A DNA stretch of 59,088 nt from an uncultured bacterium. GTDB taxonomy: Bacteria; Verrucomicrobiota; Kiritimatiellia; RFP12; UBA1067. Under the pieces are notes generated by a model. The model saw only the letters and a program-made list of their open reading frames with translations. It ran no database searches and was not told the DNA's origin. Shown piece by piece: positions 7,784 through 16,494 of this stretch (position 1 is the first letter of the stretch; the number at the start of each line of letters is the position of its first letter). Made by a program: the position numbers and the translations under genes. The stretch lies in contig CACXPT010000007.1 of assembly GCA_902769585.1 (NCBI GenBank), positions 1 through 59,088 on the forward strand. The letters are read 5' to 3'.

Positions 7784-8860
7784 ATGAAGCATCTGGAGAT
7801 ATACAGGTCGCTGAAAAGCGAGATCGCCGCTCGGCATTTTTCGCCGGCGAACATGCTGCCTGGAGAAGGTGCGCTCGCGGCGCGGTTCCACGCCGCACGC
7901 GAAACGGTCCGCCGTGCGCTCGCCCAGCTTCAGCGCGAGGGGCTCGTCGAGAAACGCAACGGAATCGGCACGTTCGTCACGCGCCGCGGCGAACGCAAGA
8001 CTGGCCTTCTCGGACTTCTCCTCCCCGCACTTGCGTCGTCGGAGTTCTTCGCCGACGTCAAGAACGAAATTGAGGCCGCCGCGCGGAAGGCCGGCTACCG
8101 CGTCGTGCTCGCAACCATTGAGAAGACGACGCCCGGAGAAACGGCATCAAACGCGCGGCGAATCGCGCGGAGCCTCCTTGCCAGCCGGGTCGAGGGCGTC
8201 ATCTTCCGTCCGCTGATCGACGACCGGTTCACGAAGTCGAATCTGGAGATCCTGCGAATCTTCAGGAACGCCGAGACGCCCGCCGTCCTGCTGGACGCGG
8301 ACGCCGTGCCGCCGCCGCAGCGAAGCGCCCTCGACCTGATCGCCGTCAACAACGTGCGGGCGGGACAGTGCATCGCCCAGTACCTTGTCGAGCGCGGACG
8401 CCGCCGTCTGGCCTTCATGATGAAGGGCACGTCCATCGGCCCGAACCCCAACTGGAAGAGCCGTCTCTTCGGCGTCGCCGGCGAACTCGCGCTGCAAGGT
8501 TTCGACTCCGGCGTGCAGACGCTTCACTTCGCCCCGGACGACATCCGGGCCATCAAGGCGCTGTTCAGGAAGAAGCCCGCCCCGGACGCAGTCGTCTGCG
8601 GCAACGACGAGACGGCGGCAGAACTGGTGAAATCACTTGTCGCGCTGGGACGGCGCGTCCCGGAAGAGGTGGCCGTCGTCGGGTTTGACGATTCGCGCTT
8701 CGCACGCGCGTCTGTTCCGCCGCTCACGACGATCAGCCAGCCTGTGAAGCTGCTCGCGAAAACGGCACTGAAGACCCTTCTGGCCCGCATCCGCTTTCCG
8801 GAAAACGAACCCCGCGAGATTCTGCTAGACGCCCCCCTCGTCATCCGCCGGTCGACCTAA
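7784..8860 (+). CDS. AraR-type transcriptional regulator (GntR HTH + LacI-type sugar-binding domain)
   Basis: The 358-aa protein has an N-terminal GntR winged helix (residues 1-70: IYRSLKSEIAARHFSPANML, then ARETVRRALAQLQREGLVEK and GIGTFVTR) joined to a LacI/periplasmic-binding-protein effector domain (TGLLGLLLPALASSEFFADV ... VAVVGFDDSRFARASVPPLT). This chimera is the layout of AraR, a sugar-responsive repressor. I chose ATG at 7784 because domain homology starts there and the -10 box is immediately upstream. Likely controls the divergent rpiB-like operon and possibly the downstream sugar genes, with a sugar or sugar phosphate as inducer. Confidence 0.88.
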   Translation: MKHLEIYRSLKSEIAARHFSPANMLPGEGALAARFHAARETVRRALAQLQREGLVEKRNGIGTFVTRRGERKTGLLGLLLPALASSEFFADVKNEIEAAARKAGYRVVLATIEKTTPGETASNARRIARSLLASRVEGVIFRPLIDDRFTKSNLEILRIFRNAETPAVLLDADAVPPPQRSALDLIAVNNVRAGQCIAQYLVERGRRRLAFMMKGTSIGPNPNWKSRLFGVAGELALQGFDSGVQTLHFAPDDIRAIKALFRKKPAPDAVVCGNDETAAELVKSLVALGRRVPEEVAVVGFDDSRFARASVPPLTTISQPVKLLAKTALKTLLARIRFPENEPREILLDAPLVIRRST

Positions 8861-8874
8861 CGGTTCGACATACA

Positions 8875-8883
8875 TGCTATACT
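8875..8883 (+). promoter_or_regulatory. extended -10 promoter of the GDPD lipoprotein gene
   Basis: TGCTATACT with the hexamer at 8878-8883, 45 bp before the ATG at 8929. It begins 15 bp after the regulator's stop codon, giving this gene its own promoter. Confidence 0.45.
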
Positions 8884-8928
8884 TTTGTTTTACGCAAACG
8901 AGTCCATAAACACAATGAGAAACAAAGC

Positions 8929-9732
8929 ATGAAGTCATCAACAATTCTTTATTCCACCTTGACGCTCGCCATGCTGGCCGGCGGGTGTGCCACGACGGAA
9001 ATGTCTGCCGTTCCCGTGGAGTCTCCGCGCGTCTGCGCCCATCGCGGCGGACGCCACGAGTACGACGACAACGCCGTAGGCGGATTCGTCGCCTCGCTCA
9101 AGGCTGGCGTACGCGGCTACGAGACGGACGTGCGCGAGACGGTGGACGGCGAGCTGGTGATCATGCACGATGCTAAGGTTGACCGCACGACGACGGGCAC
9201 GGGTGATATCACGAAGATGACGCTGGCCGAGGTGCGGAAGCTGAGACTCAAGAAATCTGGCGAGCCGGTTCCGACCCTCGCGGAGGTGCTGCGTCCGTTC
9301 GCGGGCCGCAAGGACGTCTGGATCGAGCTGGAGATGAAGTCCCACCAGGGCGACGTTGATGCCTATACGCGCAAGATCCACGACACGGCGGCAAGCATCA
9401 TCGAGCCCGGCACCTTTGCGATCATCGGCTTCAACCCGGAACACGTGCAGTCCGTGATGCGCCAGTTCCCGGAGCAGAAGAGCTCGTTCACGGTGGCGCG
9501 CCCGCTCGACGACCGCGCCATCGCGGACGCGAAGCGCTTCAGCGGAAACGGCGTGGGTACGTTCCTGAAGGGAACGAAGAAGGAGATGGTGGACAAGGCC
9601 CATGCCGCCGGCCTGCGCGTGGCGATGTGGATGATCAACACGAAGGAGGAGTACGAGCTGGCCAAGTCGCTCGGCGCGGACACCGTCACCTCCGACTATC
9701 CAATCCGCCTGCTGAACGAACTGAAAAAGTGA
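8929..9732 (+). CDS. glycerophosphodiester phosphodiesterase-family lipoprotein
   Basis: The signal peptide ends in a lipobox (LTLAMLAGGCATTE). The mature domain shows the GDPD signature: CAHRGGRHEYDDNAVGGF near the N-terminus (catalytic His-Arg and the E/D position), ETDVRETVDGELVIMHD, then VWIELEMKSHQGD and a C-terminal MWMINTKEEYELAKSLGAD...SDYP. Such enzymes release glycerol phosphate from deacylated phospholipids; outer-membrane or periplasmic location is inferred. A second, more divergent GDPD lies at 39152-40102. Confidence 0.9.
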   Translation: MKSSTILYSTLTLAMLAGGCATTEMSAVPVESPRVCAHRGGRHEYDDNAVGGFVASLKAGVRGYETDVRETVDGELVIMHDAKVDRTTTGTGDITKMTLAEVRKLRLKKSGEPVPTLAEVLRPFAGRKDVWIELEMKSHQGDVDAYTRKIHDTAASIIEPGTFAIIGFNPEHVQSVMRQFPEQKSSFTVARPLDDRAIADAKRFSGNGVGTFLKGTKKEMVDKAHAAGLRVAMWMINTKEEYELAKSLGADTVTSDYPIRLLNELKK

Positions 9733-9765
9733 TTTGAACCCCACGGCAAAGAAAGGAAATTATCC

Positions 9766-12702
9766 ATGGCATTATCATCATTAGGCCGGAAATTAGCGGT
9801 TGCCGCATGTGCAGCGATGATCGCGTTGGGTGCGGCGGCTGACGCGCAGGCACCGTTGAAAGTCCTGTTTCTCGGCAACTCCATGACACGGCACGGCCCC
9901 GCGGCGAAGATCGGCTGGACAAACGACTGGGGCATGGCGGCCAGTGCACGAGAGAAGGACTACGCCCATCTGGTCGCGCGCGGCATCGAGGCGAAGACCG
10001 GCCGCAAGACGGATATCCGCCTCCGGAACATCGCGGCGTTCGAGCGCAACCTCGCAGGCTTCGACATGGCCGGACAGTTCGCGGACGACCGCGCGTGGGG
10101 TGCGGACTACACGGTGATCTTCATCGGCGAGAACTGCTCCATGCCGAAGACGGACGAGGAGAAAGCGCTCTTCAGGACGAAGATGCGGGACCTCTATCGG
10201 ATGTTCAAGCCGAAGAACGGAGGCGACATGGTCGTCTGCAGCGTGTTCTCGCCCAGCATGGTCAAGGCGCAGCTGCAGCGCGAGGCGGCACAGGAAGCCG
10301 GCGTGAAATACATTAAGTTCTGGGATCTCGGCGTCTCCATGGAATGTAAGGCCATCGGAAAGTTCTGGCATCCGGGCGTCGCGGGGCACCCGGGCGACAA
10401 GGGCATGGCCCTCATTGCCGAACGCATCCTCGACGCCTTCTTCCCGCCGCCCGCCCTTCCGATTGAATGGAAGGGCGATCGCCTCGCCGACTGGTGGAAG
10501 AACGAGGACATCGCTGAGATGCACGTGGAGGGCGACTCGCTCAAAGGCCGGATCACGGGCCGCGACGCGCAGCTCCACGCCAAGCTCGCGCAGCCCCTTG
10601 AACCCAAAGGCAACCGCTTCTTCACGTTCCGCATGAAGGCGCCGCGCGGCGGAAAAGGCCAGCTGTTCTGGATCCATCGTGGCGCAAAGGGACCTTCCGA
10701 GACGTTCCAGAAGACGTTCTGGGTCATCGGGGACGGCAAGTGGCACGACTACAAGATACGTCCAGGATGGTGCGGCCCCGAGAAGATCTCCGTACTCAGG
10801 TTCGATTTCCCGGCCGGTTTCGCGGGCGGAACGCCGTTCGAGCTCGCGGACATTGCGGTCATCGAGGAAGGCGACGAAGTCGATTTCCTCGCACAAGACG
10901 CCCGCGGCGTCGCGTTCTCCCTGAAGGCGCCGCCGGGAATCAACTACTACGCGCTTGAATGGAGCGGCAGCGAGACCGCATCAGGCTCGCTCCATTTCTC
11001 GACGCCGCCCGACGGCCAGGAGCACGCATACTGGTTCGACCTCGGCACCGCCACGGCGCTCAGGGGTCCCGCGCGCGGCAAGAAGAGCTGGGCAGGCCGG
11101 ATCATGAACTTCACCGTGCGCCAGCCGTTCACCGACCGAGAGCTTAAGGTCAAGAACCTCAGGTTTCTCAAGGAACGTCCGTCGCTGCCGCCCGATCCCG
11201 TCATCACGAGCGCGATACCGTCCGAGGCGGTTCCCCGCGCGGGGCGTCCGTTCGTGCTGGAGGCCGTCGTGCGCAACTTCGGCACGTTGCCGGCCGAGCA
11301 TCTCCGCTTTTCGTTTGACGGCCTGCCAGCCGGTAGGGTCGGCGTTCCATCGCCGACCGTTGCCGCGGACGGCGATGGAACGCCGTCCCTACCGGGCTTG
11401 GCGACTGCGGACGGCGGTGGAACGCCGTCCCTACCGGGATCGAACGGCGCGGAATCGCTGAACCACGACTGCGGCCCGCAGCTTCCTCACGAGCGCGTGT
11501 TCAAGTTTCGCCTGAGCGACCTGGGCGCAGGGAAGCACGTGTTCGGCCTATCCGTCTCGGCGGACGGAGTCGCACCGCGCCGCATCGAGGTGGTGGCCGA
11601 CGTCAAGCCGTCCCTGAACCTGCCGCGCCTCGACTATCCGGCGGAACCGAAGCCGGTCGACACCGCGCCCTACACGATCGGCGCGCTGATGTTCCCCGGA
11701 TGGGTCAACCACAAGTGGCATGCCGTGTGGAGCCACGACCACGCGCGCAAGCCGGTGCTCGGCTGGTACGACGAGGAGTCGCCCGAGACGGTGGACTGGC
11801 AGATCAAGTACCTCGTCGAGAACGGCATCTCTTTCGTCTCCGTGTGCTGGTACTGGCGCAACGGCGTCCCCTCGCGGAACCACTGGATGAAGGCCTTTCG
11901 GCAGGCGCGCTACCGCAAATACTTGAGATGGCACGTGATGTGGGACAACGGCTACAACTCGCTCGCGGACCAGGAAAAGCTGGCGCACTACTGGTGCACG
12001 AACTGCTTCGATGATGTCCAGTACCACCGGATCGACGGCAAGCCCGTCGTGGCGATCTGCGGGCCCATCGGGATGGAGCAGCGCACCAAGAACGAGGGCG
12101 GGGCGAAACGGCTTCTGGAGCGGACGCGGGAGATCGCGCGATCGTACGGCTTCCCCGGCGTGTACTTCGTGGCGATGCGGGGCATGGGGATGGATTACGA
12201 GGACCCGGCGTTCCTCAAGCAGTTCGCCGACTACGGCTTCGACGTCACGACCGTGTACGGCTTCCGCGGCGGCATTCCCGGAAGCGCAGAGTTCGACTCG
12301 CGCCAGCGCACGTTCAAGAACCTGGCCGACATGTCGCCCCCGCACTGGCGCGCGCTCCTGAAGAACGGCGCGCTCCCCTTCTGGCCGTCGATCTCCACTG
12401 GATACGACGACCGTCCCTGGCGCGGCGAGCGCGTGTTGGAGATCCGCGGGTACAACGTGGATGACTTCGCGCGGATCTGCCGCGAGGCGCGGAAGTTCGG
12501 AGACGAGTCGGGCGTGCGGACGTTCCTGCTGGGTCCGCTCGACGAATGGGGCGAGGGATCGCTCGGCTATCCGAACCACGCGCAGGGCTTCGGCATCCTG
12601 GAGTCGGTGCGCGAGGCGTTCGGCCGCAAGCCGGCGGAAGGCTGGCCGGTCAACTACGCCCCCGAGGACGTGGGCCTCACCTGCCCGCAACGTGTCGAAT
12701 AG
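9766..12702 (+). CDS. secreted multidomain SGNH-like + GH99/WbsX-like glycoside hydrolase
   Basis: This 978-aa protein has a signal peptide (residues 1-27), an SGNH/GDSL-like domain (LKVLFLGNSMTRHGP; later WHPGVAGHPGDKGMALIAER carrying a candidate catalytic His), a beta-rich middle region (about 230-620) and a C-terminal GH99/WbsX-like barrel (IGALMFPGWVNHKWHAVW, VSVCWYWRNGVPSRNHW, DGKPVVAICGP, GPLDEWGEGSLGYP). Substrate is probably a complex glycan. Residues about 522-557 are encoded by a GC-rich palindromic repeat element also present in the gene at 52233-55655; it sits in a linker next to an Ig-like segment. ATG at 9766 follows AAAGGAAA. It is 33 bp downstream of the GDPD gene. Confidence 0.82.
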   Translation: MALSSLGRKLAVAACAAMIALGAAADAQAPLKVLFLGNSMTRHGPAAKIGWTNDWGMAASAREKDYAHLVARGIEAKTGRKTDIRLRNIAAFERNLAGFDMAGQFADDRAWGADYTVIFIGENCSMPKTDEEKALFRTKMRDLYRMFKPKNGGDMVVCSVFSPSMVKAQLQREAAQEAGVKYIKFWDLGVSMECKAIGKFWHPGVAGHPGDKGMALIAERILDAFFPPPALPIEWKGDRLADWWKNEDIAEMHVEGDSLKGRITGRDAQLHAKLAQPLEPKGNRFFTFRMKAPRGGKGQLFWIHRGAKGPSETFQKTFWVIGDGKWHDYKIRPGWCGPEKISVLRFDFPAGFAGGTPFELADIAVIEEGDEVDFLAQDARGVAFSLKAPPGINYYALEWSGSETASGSLHFSTPPDGQEHAYWFDLGTATALRGPARGKKSWAGRIMNFTVRQPFTDRELKVKNLRFLKERPSLPPDPVITSAIPSEAVPRAGRPFVLEAVVRNFGTLPAEHLRFSFDGLPAGRVGVPSPTVAADGDGTPSLPGLATADGGGTPSLPGSNGAESLNHDCGPQLPHERVFKFRLSDLGAGKHVFGLSVSADGVAPRRIEVVADVKPSLNLPRLDYPAEPKPVDTAPYTIGALMFPGWVNHKWHAVWSHDHARKPVLGWYDEESPETVDWQIKYLVENGISFVSVCWYWRNGVPSRNHWMKAFRQARYRKYLRWHVMWDNGYNSLADQEKLAHYWCTNCFDDVQYHRIDGKPVVAICGPIGMEQRTKNEGGAKRLLERTREIARSYGFPGVYFVAMRGMGMDYEDPAFLKQFADYGFDVTTVYGFRGGIPGSAEFDSRQRTFKNLADMSPPHWRALLKNGALPFWPSISTGYDDRPWRGERVLEIRGYNVDDFARICREARKFGDESGVRTFLLGPLDEWGEGSLGYPNHAQGFGILESVREAFGRKPAEGWPVNYAPEDVGLTCPQRVE
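11331..11437 (+). repeat. palindromic peptide-coding repeat element, copy 1
   Basis: Three inverted GC-rich blocks (CGGTAGGGTCGGCGTTCCAT ... GATGGAACGCCGTCCCTACC ... GGTGGAACGCCGTCCCTACC) lie in frame inside the SGNH/GH99-like gene and encode GRVGVPSPTVAADGDGTPSL and a second GTPSLPG. A near-identical copy is at 54928-55030 on the other strand, also in frame and in the same reading phase. Confidence 0.85.
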
Positions 12703-12714
12703 CCCGCGCCTGAT

Positions 12715-13569
12715 ATGGTATACTATCGGCATGAAAAACAACACAATCCTTTCACCTCGCAGGCTATCCAGGCTGCGGACGATGTCCGTATCCCGGCCGT
12801 CTACACCGTCCCGCATGAGCTTGATTGCCTCATCAAGGCCGGCCATATCCAAGGTGCCTGCTGCTCCGAAAAGGCGATCTACCTGTCGCACCAGCTCGGC
12901 ATCCTCAAGGTCGGCTGGGACGGCAAGCTCGTCAAAAGCATCGAGGTTCCGGCGCATCTCGGCGACTCCGCGTACGCCGACGGCAAGATATACGGGGCTT
13001 TCGTCATTCGGGAGAAAGCGAAGCGCAAAGAAGGGAAGCAGGGACTTGTCCGCGTCTGGGACGAAGACCTCAATTTCATTCGCGAAGCGTGGTTCGACGA
13101 GGCCCTCGACGGCATCGCCGTCATCGGCGATACGGTGTTCGTCGGCGTCGACAAGTGGGGACACAACAAGCACGACGGATGCTGCATCAAGCGCCTGACG
13201 AAAGAGCTGGCCGATCTCGGCAATGTCGATCTCGACCTCGGCTACCAGATCTACTTCGGCGTGCAGACGATGGCGACGGACGGTAAGGACCTGTTCCTCG
13301 GCAATTACGGCGGCACGTCGCACGTCTCGAAAGATCTCAAGACAAACTCCAAGGTGACGCTGTACTGTGCAGAGGGATTCGACCTCGTGCCGAAGTCCGT
13401 CTCCAAATGCGACACGCCCGTGTTCTTCGTGGTCAAGGCCCTCGGCGGGAACATGCAGGGCTGGCGCAAGGACCCGGTGAACAACCCGCCGCGGATCCGC
13501 ATCGACTTCCACGCCTACTCGAATGGCGCGTTCAAGGACGTCACGGTACGGAACGACAGCAAGAAGTAG
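12715..13569 (+). CDS. beta-propeller-like protein of unknown function, start probably frameshifted
   Basis: The 284-aa reading frame has propeller-like repeats (KAIYLSHQLGILKVGWDGKL, GDTVFVGVDKWGHNKHDG, GKDLFLGNYGGTSHVSKDL) but I recognise no named family and see no signal peptide. The frame's only ATG (12715) overlaps a strong extended -10 box, so it cannot be read from that promoter. The ATG placed like other leaderless starts here is 12731, which is in another frame; one extra A in the A5 run at 12734-12738 would join it to the main frame (MKKQHNPFTSQ...). Either a single-base assembly or genomic deletion, or slippage, is likely. Amino acids before about residue 20 are uncertain. Confidence 0.6.
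   Translation: MVYYRHEKQHNPFTSQAIQAADDVRIPAVYTVPHELDCLIKAGHIQGACCSEKAIYLSHQLGILKVGWDGKLVKSIEVPAHLGDSAYADGKIYGAFVIREKAKRKEGKQGLVRVWDEDLNFIREAWFDEALDGIAVIGDTVFVGVDKWGHNKHDGCCIKRLTKELADLGNVDLDLGYQIYFGVQTMATDGKDLFLGNYGGTSHVSKDLKTNSKVTLYCAEGFDLVPKSVSKCDTPVFFVVKALGGNMQGWRKDPVNNPPRIRIDFHAYSNGAFKDVTVRNDSKK
12716..12724 (+). promoter_or_regulatory. extended -10 promoter, leaderless configuration
   Basis: TGGTATACT with the hexamer at 12719-12724, followed after six bases by ATG at 12731. It overlaps the ATG at 12715 and argues against that codon as the real start. Confidence 0.5.
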
Positions 13570-13578
13570 CGCTTTCGC

Positions 13579-15813
13579 CTACTCGCGGAAGATGCGGCGG
13601 AACTCCACGGCCTCTCCTGCAAGCGCGAAGACGGCGAGCGGGAGAGACGAAAGTCCTGACGTGAGGGACTGCACGTAGTCGGCATAGGACTCGGGGTTCT
13701 CCTCGTGGCCGGGACCGCGCATTCCGACGAACGTAAGGTCGGCATCGCCCGACACCTCGCAGATTCTCTCGTTGAACGGCTTGCCGCTGTCCGGTTCCAA
13801 CACCAGGACCTCGGCCGTAACACGCGCCTTCTCCACGAACTCGGCAAGCACGCGGCGCGCCTCCTCGACGTCCACGCCGGATTCGGCGATGTTGCAGATC
13901 CGCAGCGTCGCAGAATGCCACGCGTCGGCCCGAAGCACCAGGCAGGCAAGCGCCAGCATGAAGGCGCCGTTGTCTGTCTGGCCGCGCCACCAGATGTCGA
14001 TCCGTTGCCCGGCAGGCGCGGAGAAGTCATGCCGCGTCACCTGCGACAGCGACTGGCGCTGTCCCTCGCTGAGCAGCACGATGTTGCGCTGGCAGCGGGC
14101 GAGCGTGTGCAGGAGACCGCCAAACGGACGGTTGTCCTCCGCGCGCGCGGGCGTGCCGATCAGGACGGTGTTGGGCGTTAGCGGCCCGAAGCCGTAGGCG
14201 CGCACCAGCTCGCGCAGGCCGGACCAAGTGTCGCCAGAAGGATAGATGCGTATCTGCGCCTCAAGCCTGACCTTGTTCAGGTGGCGGCGGATCGAATCGC
14301 GCAGCGCCGTCGCGTGCGAGACGTCGTCCGCCGCCTCGGGCACCACAGTCGCCAGCGTCACGAAGCTCCGGCCGCCGGAGACCGCGGCGGCAAGGGAGAG
14401 AAGGTGCGGCCGGTCAAGCGGCACGCTCGCGAGGACGAGCAGGTTGGGACGCCAGTTGCGCTCGTCAAGCTGCCGCTTGCCCAAAAGCCGCAGGGCCACC
14501 TGCACCGTGTACATAAGGATACCGGTGCGCATGTCGCCCCATCGCGCGCGCAGGGCGCGCCGCTTCACGAGCCAGTAGATGAATCCTACGGCCACGAAGG
14601 CGCAGAACGTCCAGCCGGGGCTGATCATGAACATCACCGCGAAGCATCCGGCGAACCCGGCGAACGACAGGAACGGCCGCACACGGAAGGTTGGCCTCCA
14701 AGACGGGTTGCCCATCAGCTCCTCAAGACCGGCAGACAGGTTCAAGAGCCCGTACGTCGTGAGGTTGAACATCGTGAGGATCGGCGCGAGCGCGTTGATG
14801 TCGCCGAACCAGAGACCTGCGCCGGCTATCAGGAAACAGATCGCCGACGCGATGCGCGGATCCTTGTTGTCCCCGTATCCGCGTCCGAGGAAGCCCGGCA
14901 TCAGACGGTCCTGCGCGAGGGCCTGGACCACACGTGGCGCGCAGAGGAGGCCACCCAACGCGCTCGAAAGCGTAGCCGCCCATACGCCCAGCAGGATCAG
15001 GAACGGCCAACGTGCGCACTTCTGCATCACCATCGTGTCCGTGCGCAGGATCGCGGTGTCGGACACGAACCAGCTGAGGACGATCGGCACCGACATATAC
15101 ACGACCCAACCGGTCAGGACGGCGGCGATGGTCCCTATGGGGATGGAGCGGCTCGGGTTCTTCAGATCGCCCGACATGCCCACGCCCGAGAGGATACCTG
15201 TCACGGCCGGGAAGAAGACGGCAAAGACGGTCCAGAAGTCGAGCGCTGGCGGCACGCTTGCGGGCACGGACATCCCCTGCGGCGTCCCGCCGGCAAAGAA
15301 GGAGACGAGAGAGAGCACTATCGCCCCCATGATGAAGAACTGCGCCTTGAGCGCCGCATTGGCGGAGACCGTGGCGAGAATCGCCAGCAGGGCGAGCGTC
15401 ACGAGGCCCACCAGCCGAGGATCCCACGTCCCCACCATAGGCAGGCCCGACTCTACCAGCGCCTCGGCGAAGCCAGCCACGTAGAACGAGATGCTCACAG
15501 CCTGCGCGAGCGCGAGGGGAATGCCTATGGCCGCGCCAGCCTCAAGACCGAACGAGCGCGAAAGCATGAAGTATGCTCCGCCGCCCTTCATCCGCATGTT
15601 CGTGGCGAGAGAGGAGATGGAGAGTCCGGTTAGGAACGTGATGGAGCTGGCCGCAGTGACTATGATCAGCGAAGTGGTGAGGCCCACGTTTCCGAGCATC
15701 CACCCGAAACGCAGGTACATGACCACGCCGATGATCGTGAGTATGCTCGGCGTGAAGACGCCGGCAAACGTCCCGAACCCGTAGCCTTTGCTTTCCTTTT
15801 CCTTCCGCGACAT
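13579..15813 (-). CDS. SLC12-like amino acid/cation-chloride transporter
   Basis: The 744-aa product starts FGTFAGVFTPSILTIIGVVM, the hallmark first segment of the APC-superfamily cation-chloride cotransporters, followed by about twelve hydrophobic helices to residue 450 (SSLATNMRMKGGGAYFMLSR, MSGDLKNPSRSIPIGTIAA) and a soluble C-terminal domain of about 290 residues, as in bacterial SLC12 relatives. Substrate (amino acid or Na/K/Cl) cannot be told from sequence. I chose ATG at 15813 because a TATAAT box ends 7 bp upstream of it. The 3' end meets the convergent propeller-like gene with 9 bp between stops and no terminator visible. Confidence 0.87.
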   Translation of the reverse strand: MSRKEKESKGYGFGTFAGVFTPSILTIIGVVMYLRFGWMLGNVGLTTSLIIVTAASSITFLTGLSISSLATNMRMKGGGAYFMLSRSFGLEAGAAIGIPLALAQAVSISFYVAGFAEALVESGLPMVGTWDPRLVGLVTLALLAILATVSANAALKAQFFIMGAIVLSLVSFFAGGTPQGMSVPASVPPALDFWTVFAVFFPAVTGILSGVGMSGDLKNPSRSIPIGTIAAVLTGWVVYMSVPIVLSWFVSDTAILRTDTMVMQKCARWPFLILLGVWAATLSSALGGLLCAPRVVQALAQDRLMPGFLGRGYGDNKDPRIASAICFLIAGAGLWFGDINALAPILTMFNLTTYGLLNLSAGLEELMGNPSWRPTFRVRPFLSFAGFAGCFAVMFMISPGWTFCAFVAVGFIYWLVKRRALRARWGDMRTGILMYTVQVALRLLGKRQLDERNWRPNLLVLASVPLDRPHLLSLAAAVSGGRSFVTLATVVPEAADDVSHATALRDSIRRHLNKVRLEAQIRIYPSGDTWSGLRELVRAYGFGPLTPNTVLIGTPARAEDNRPFGGLLHTLARCQRNIVLLSEGQRQSLSQVTRHDFSAPAGQRIDIWWRGQTDNGAFMLALACLVLRADAWHSATLRICNIAESGVDVEEARRVLAEFVEKARVTAEVLVLEPDSGKPFNERICEVSGDADLTFVGMRGPGHEENPESYADYVQSLTSGLSSLPLAVFALAGEAVEFRRIFRE

Positions 15814-15820
15814 GCGGATG

Positions 15821-15829
15821 ATTATAGCA
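15821..15829 (-). promoter_or_regulatory. extended -10 promoter of the transporter gene, leaderless configuration
   Basis: TGCTATAAT on the minus strand (hexamer 15821-15826), 7 bp before the ATG at 15813. Confidence 0.5.
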
Positions 15830-15855
15830 AATCTTCGGCTCGCCAATCACGCTTC

Positions 15856-16494
15856 CTACGCCAACGTGGCGGCCAGCCGGATCTTTTTCTCGGACGTCAG
15901 CGAGTAGCGGAAGTTCTCCTTGTCGCGCCGTACGGCGCACCATGCGATCGGATCGCCGCCGTTGAGCGTATGGGAAAGAAGCCTCTCGAGCTTCCCTATC
16001 GACGCCACTCCGCCGCCAAACAGGGTGCGAAATCTCCGTTCCCCAGGCAGGATGCCGCGCACGCACGCCGCCGTGAAGAGATGGCAGTTGAACTGCGCAA
16101 AGTCGTAGCCGATCCGGCCGCCGTCATCTTCAAGCGCCGCACATGCCGTCGACAGCGTCCGCGCGCTGGCGAGCGGACGCCGCGACCTCGCGTCGCAGGC
16201 GGCGAAGATGCGCGTCCCGTTTCTGACGGAAACGATGCCGTCATCCGTTCCGTTGACGAACCGCGTCAGCGAAACCGCCTTCACATGTCCATCCCCGTTG
16301 AGCTCGGCGACGCGATTGCCGCCGAGATAGATTCCCGTGTGCTCGAAGGCCAGCGCCAACGACACCAGGAGCGGCGTCCCGGCAGGCGGGGGAGCGATCA
16401 GCCTGTTCGCCAACGCATTCCGCCTGGACCGGGACTCCGCGCTTTCCTCCAACGCGCCAGGAATCGCCCCGATCACCTGCAGGATGTCGATCAT
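15856..16494 (-). CDS. LRAT-fold (NlpC/P60 superfamily) cysteine hydrolase/acyltransferase-like protein
   Basis: The 212-aa protein carries the two LRAT landmarks: FEHTGIYLGGNRVAELNGDG (the His of the H-x-GIY-G strand) and FAQFNCHLFTAACVRGILPG (the nucleophile Cys in NC-x-x-F). Members transfer acyl groups or cleave amides; the bacterial ones are mostly uncharacterised. Its start overlaps the stop of the acidic-protein gene by one base (TGATG), so the two are translated together from the sigma-54 promoter at 16995-17013. The N-terminal IDILQVIGAIPGALEE could be an amphipathic membrane-binding helix. Confidence 0.75.
   Translation of the reverse strand: MIDILQVIGAIPGALEESAESRSRRNALANRLIAPPPAGTPLLVSLALAFEHTGIYLGGNRVAELNGDGHVKAVSLTRFVNGTDDGIVSVRNGTRIFAACDARSRRPLASARTLSTACAALEDDGGRIGYDFAQFNCHLFTAACVRGILPGERRFRTLFGGGVASIGKLERLLSHTLNGGDPIAWCAVRRDKENFRYSLTSEKKIRLAATLA

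Noticed and set aside
12731..13198. Separate gene read from the leaderless ATG at 12731 in its own frame
   Set aside because: The resulting protein (MKNNTILSPRRLSRLRTMSV...) is Arg/Ser-rich and featureless; a one-base discrepancy explains the start better.
11548..13512. Open frame of 654 codons on the minus strand
   Set aside because: It runs antisense across two plus-strand genes with recognisable domains and shows no motif of its own.
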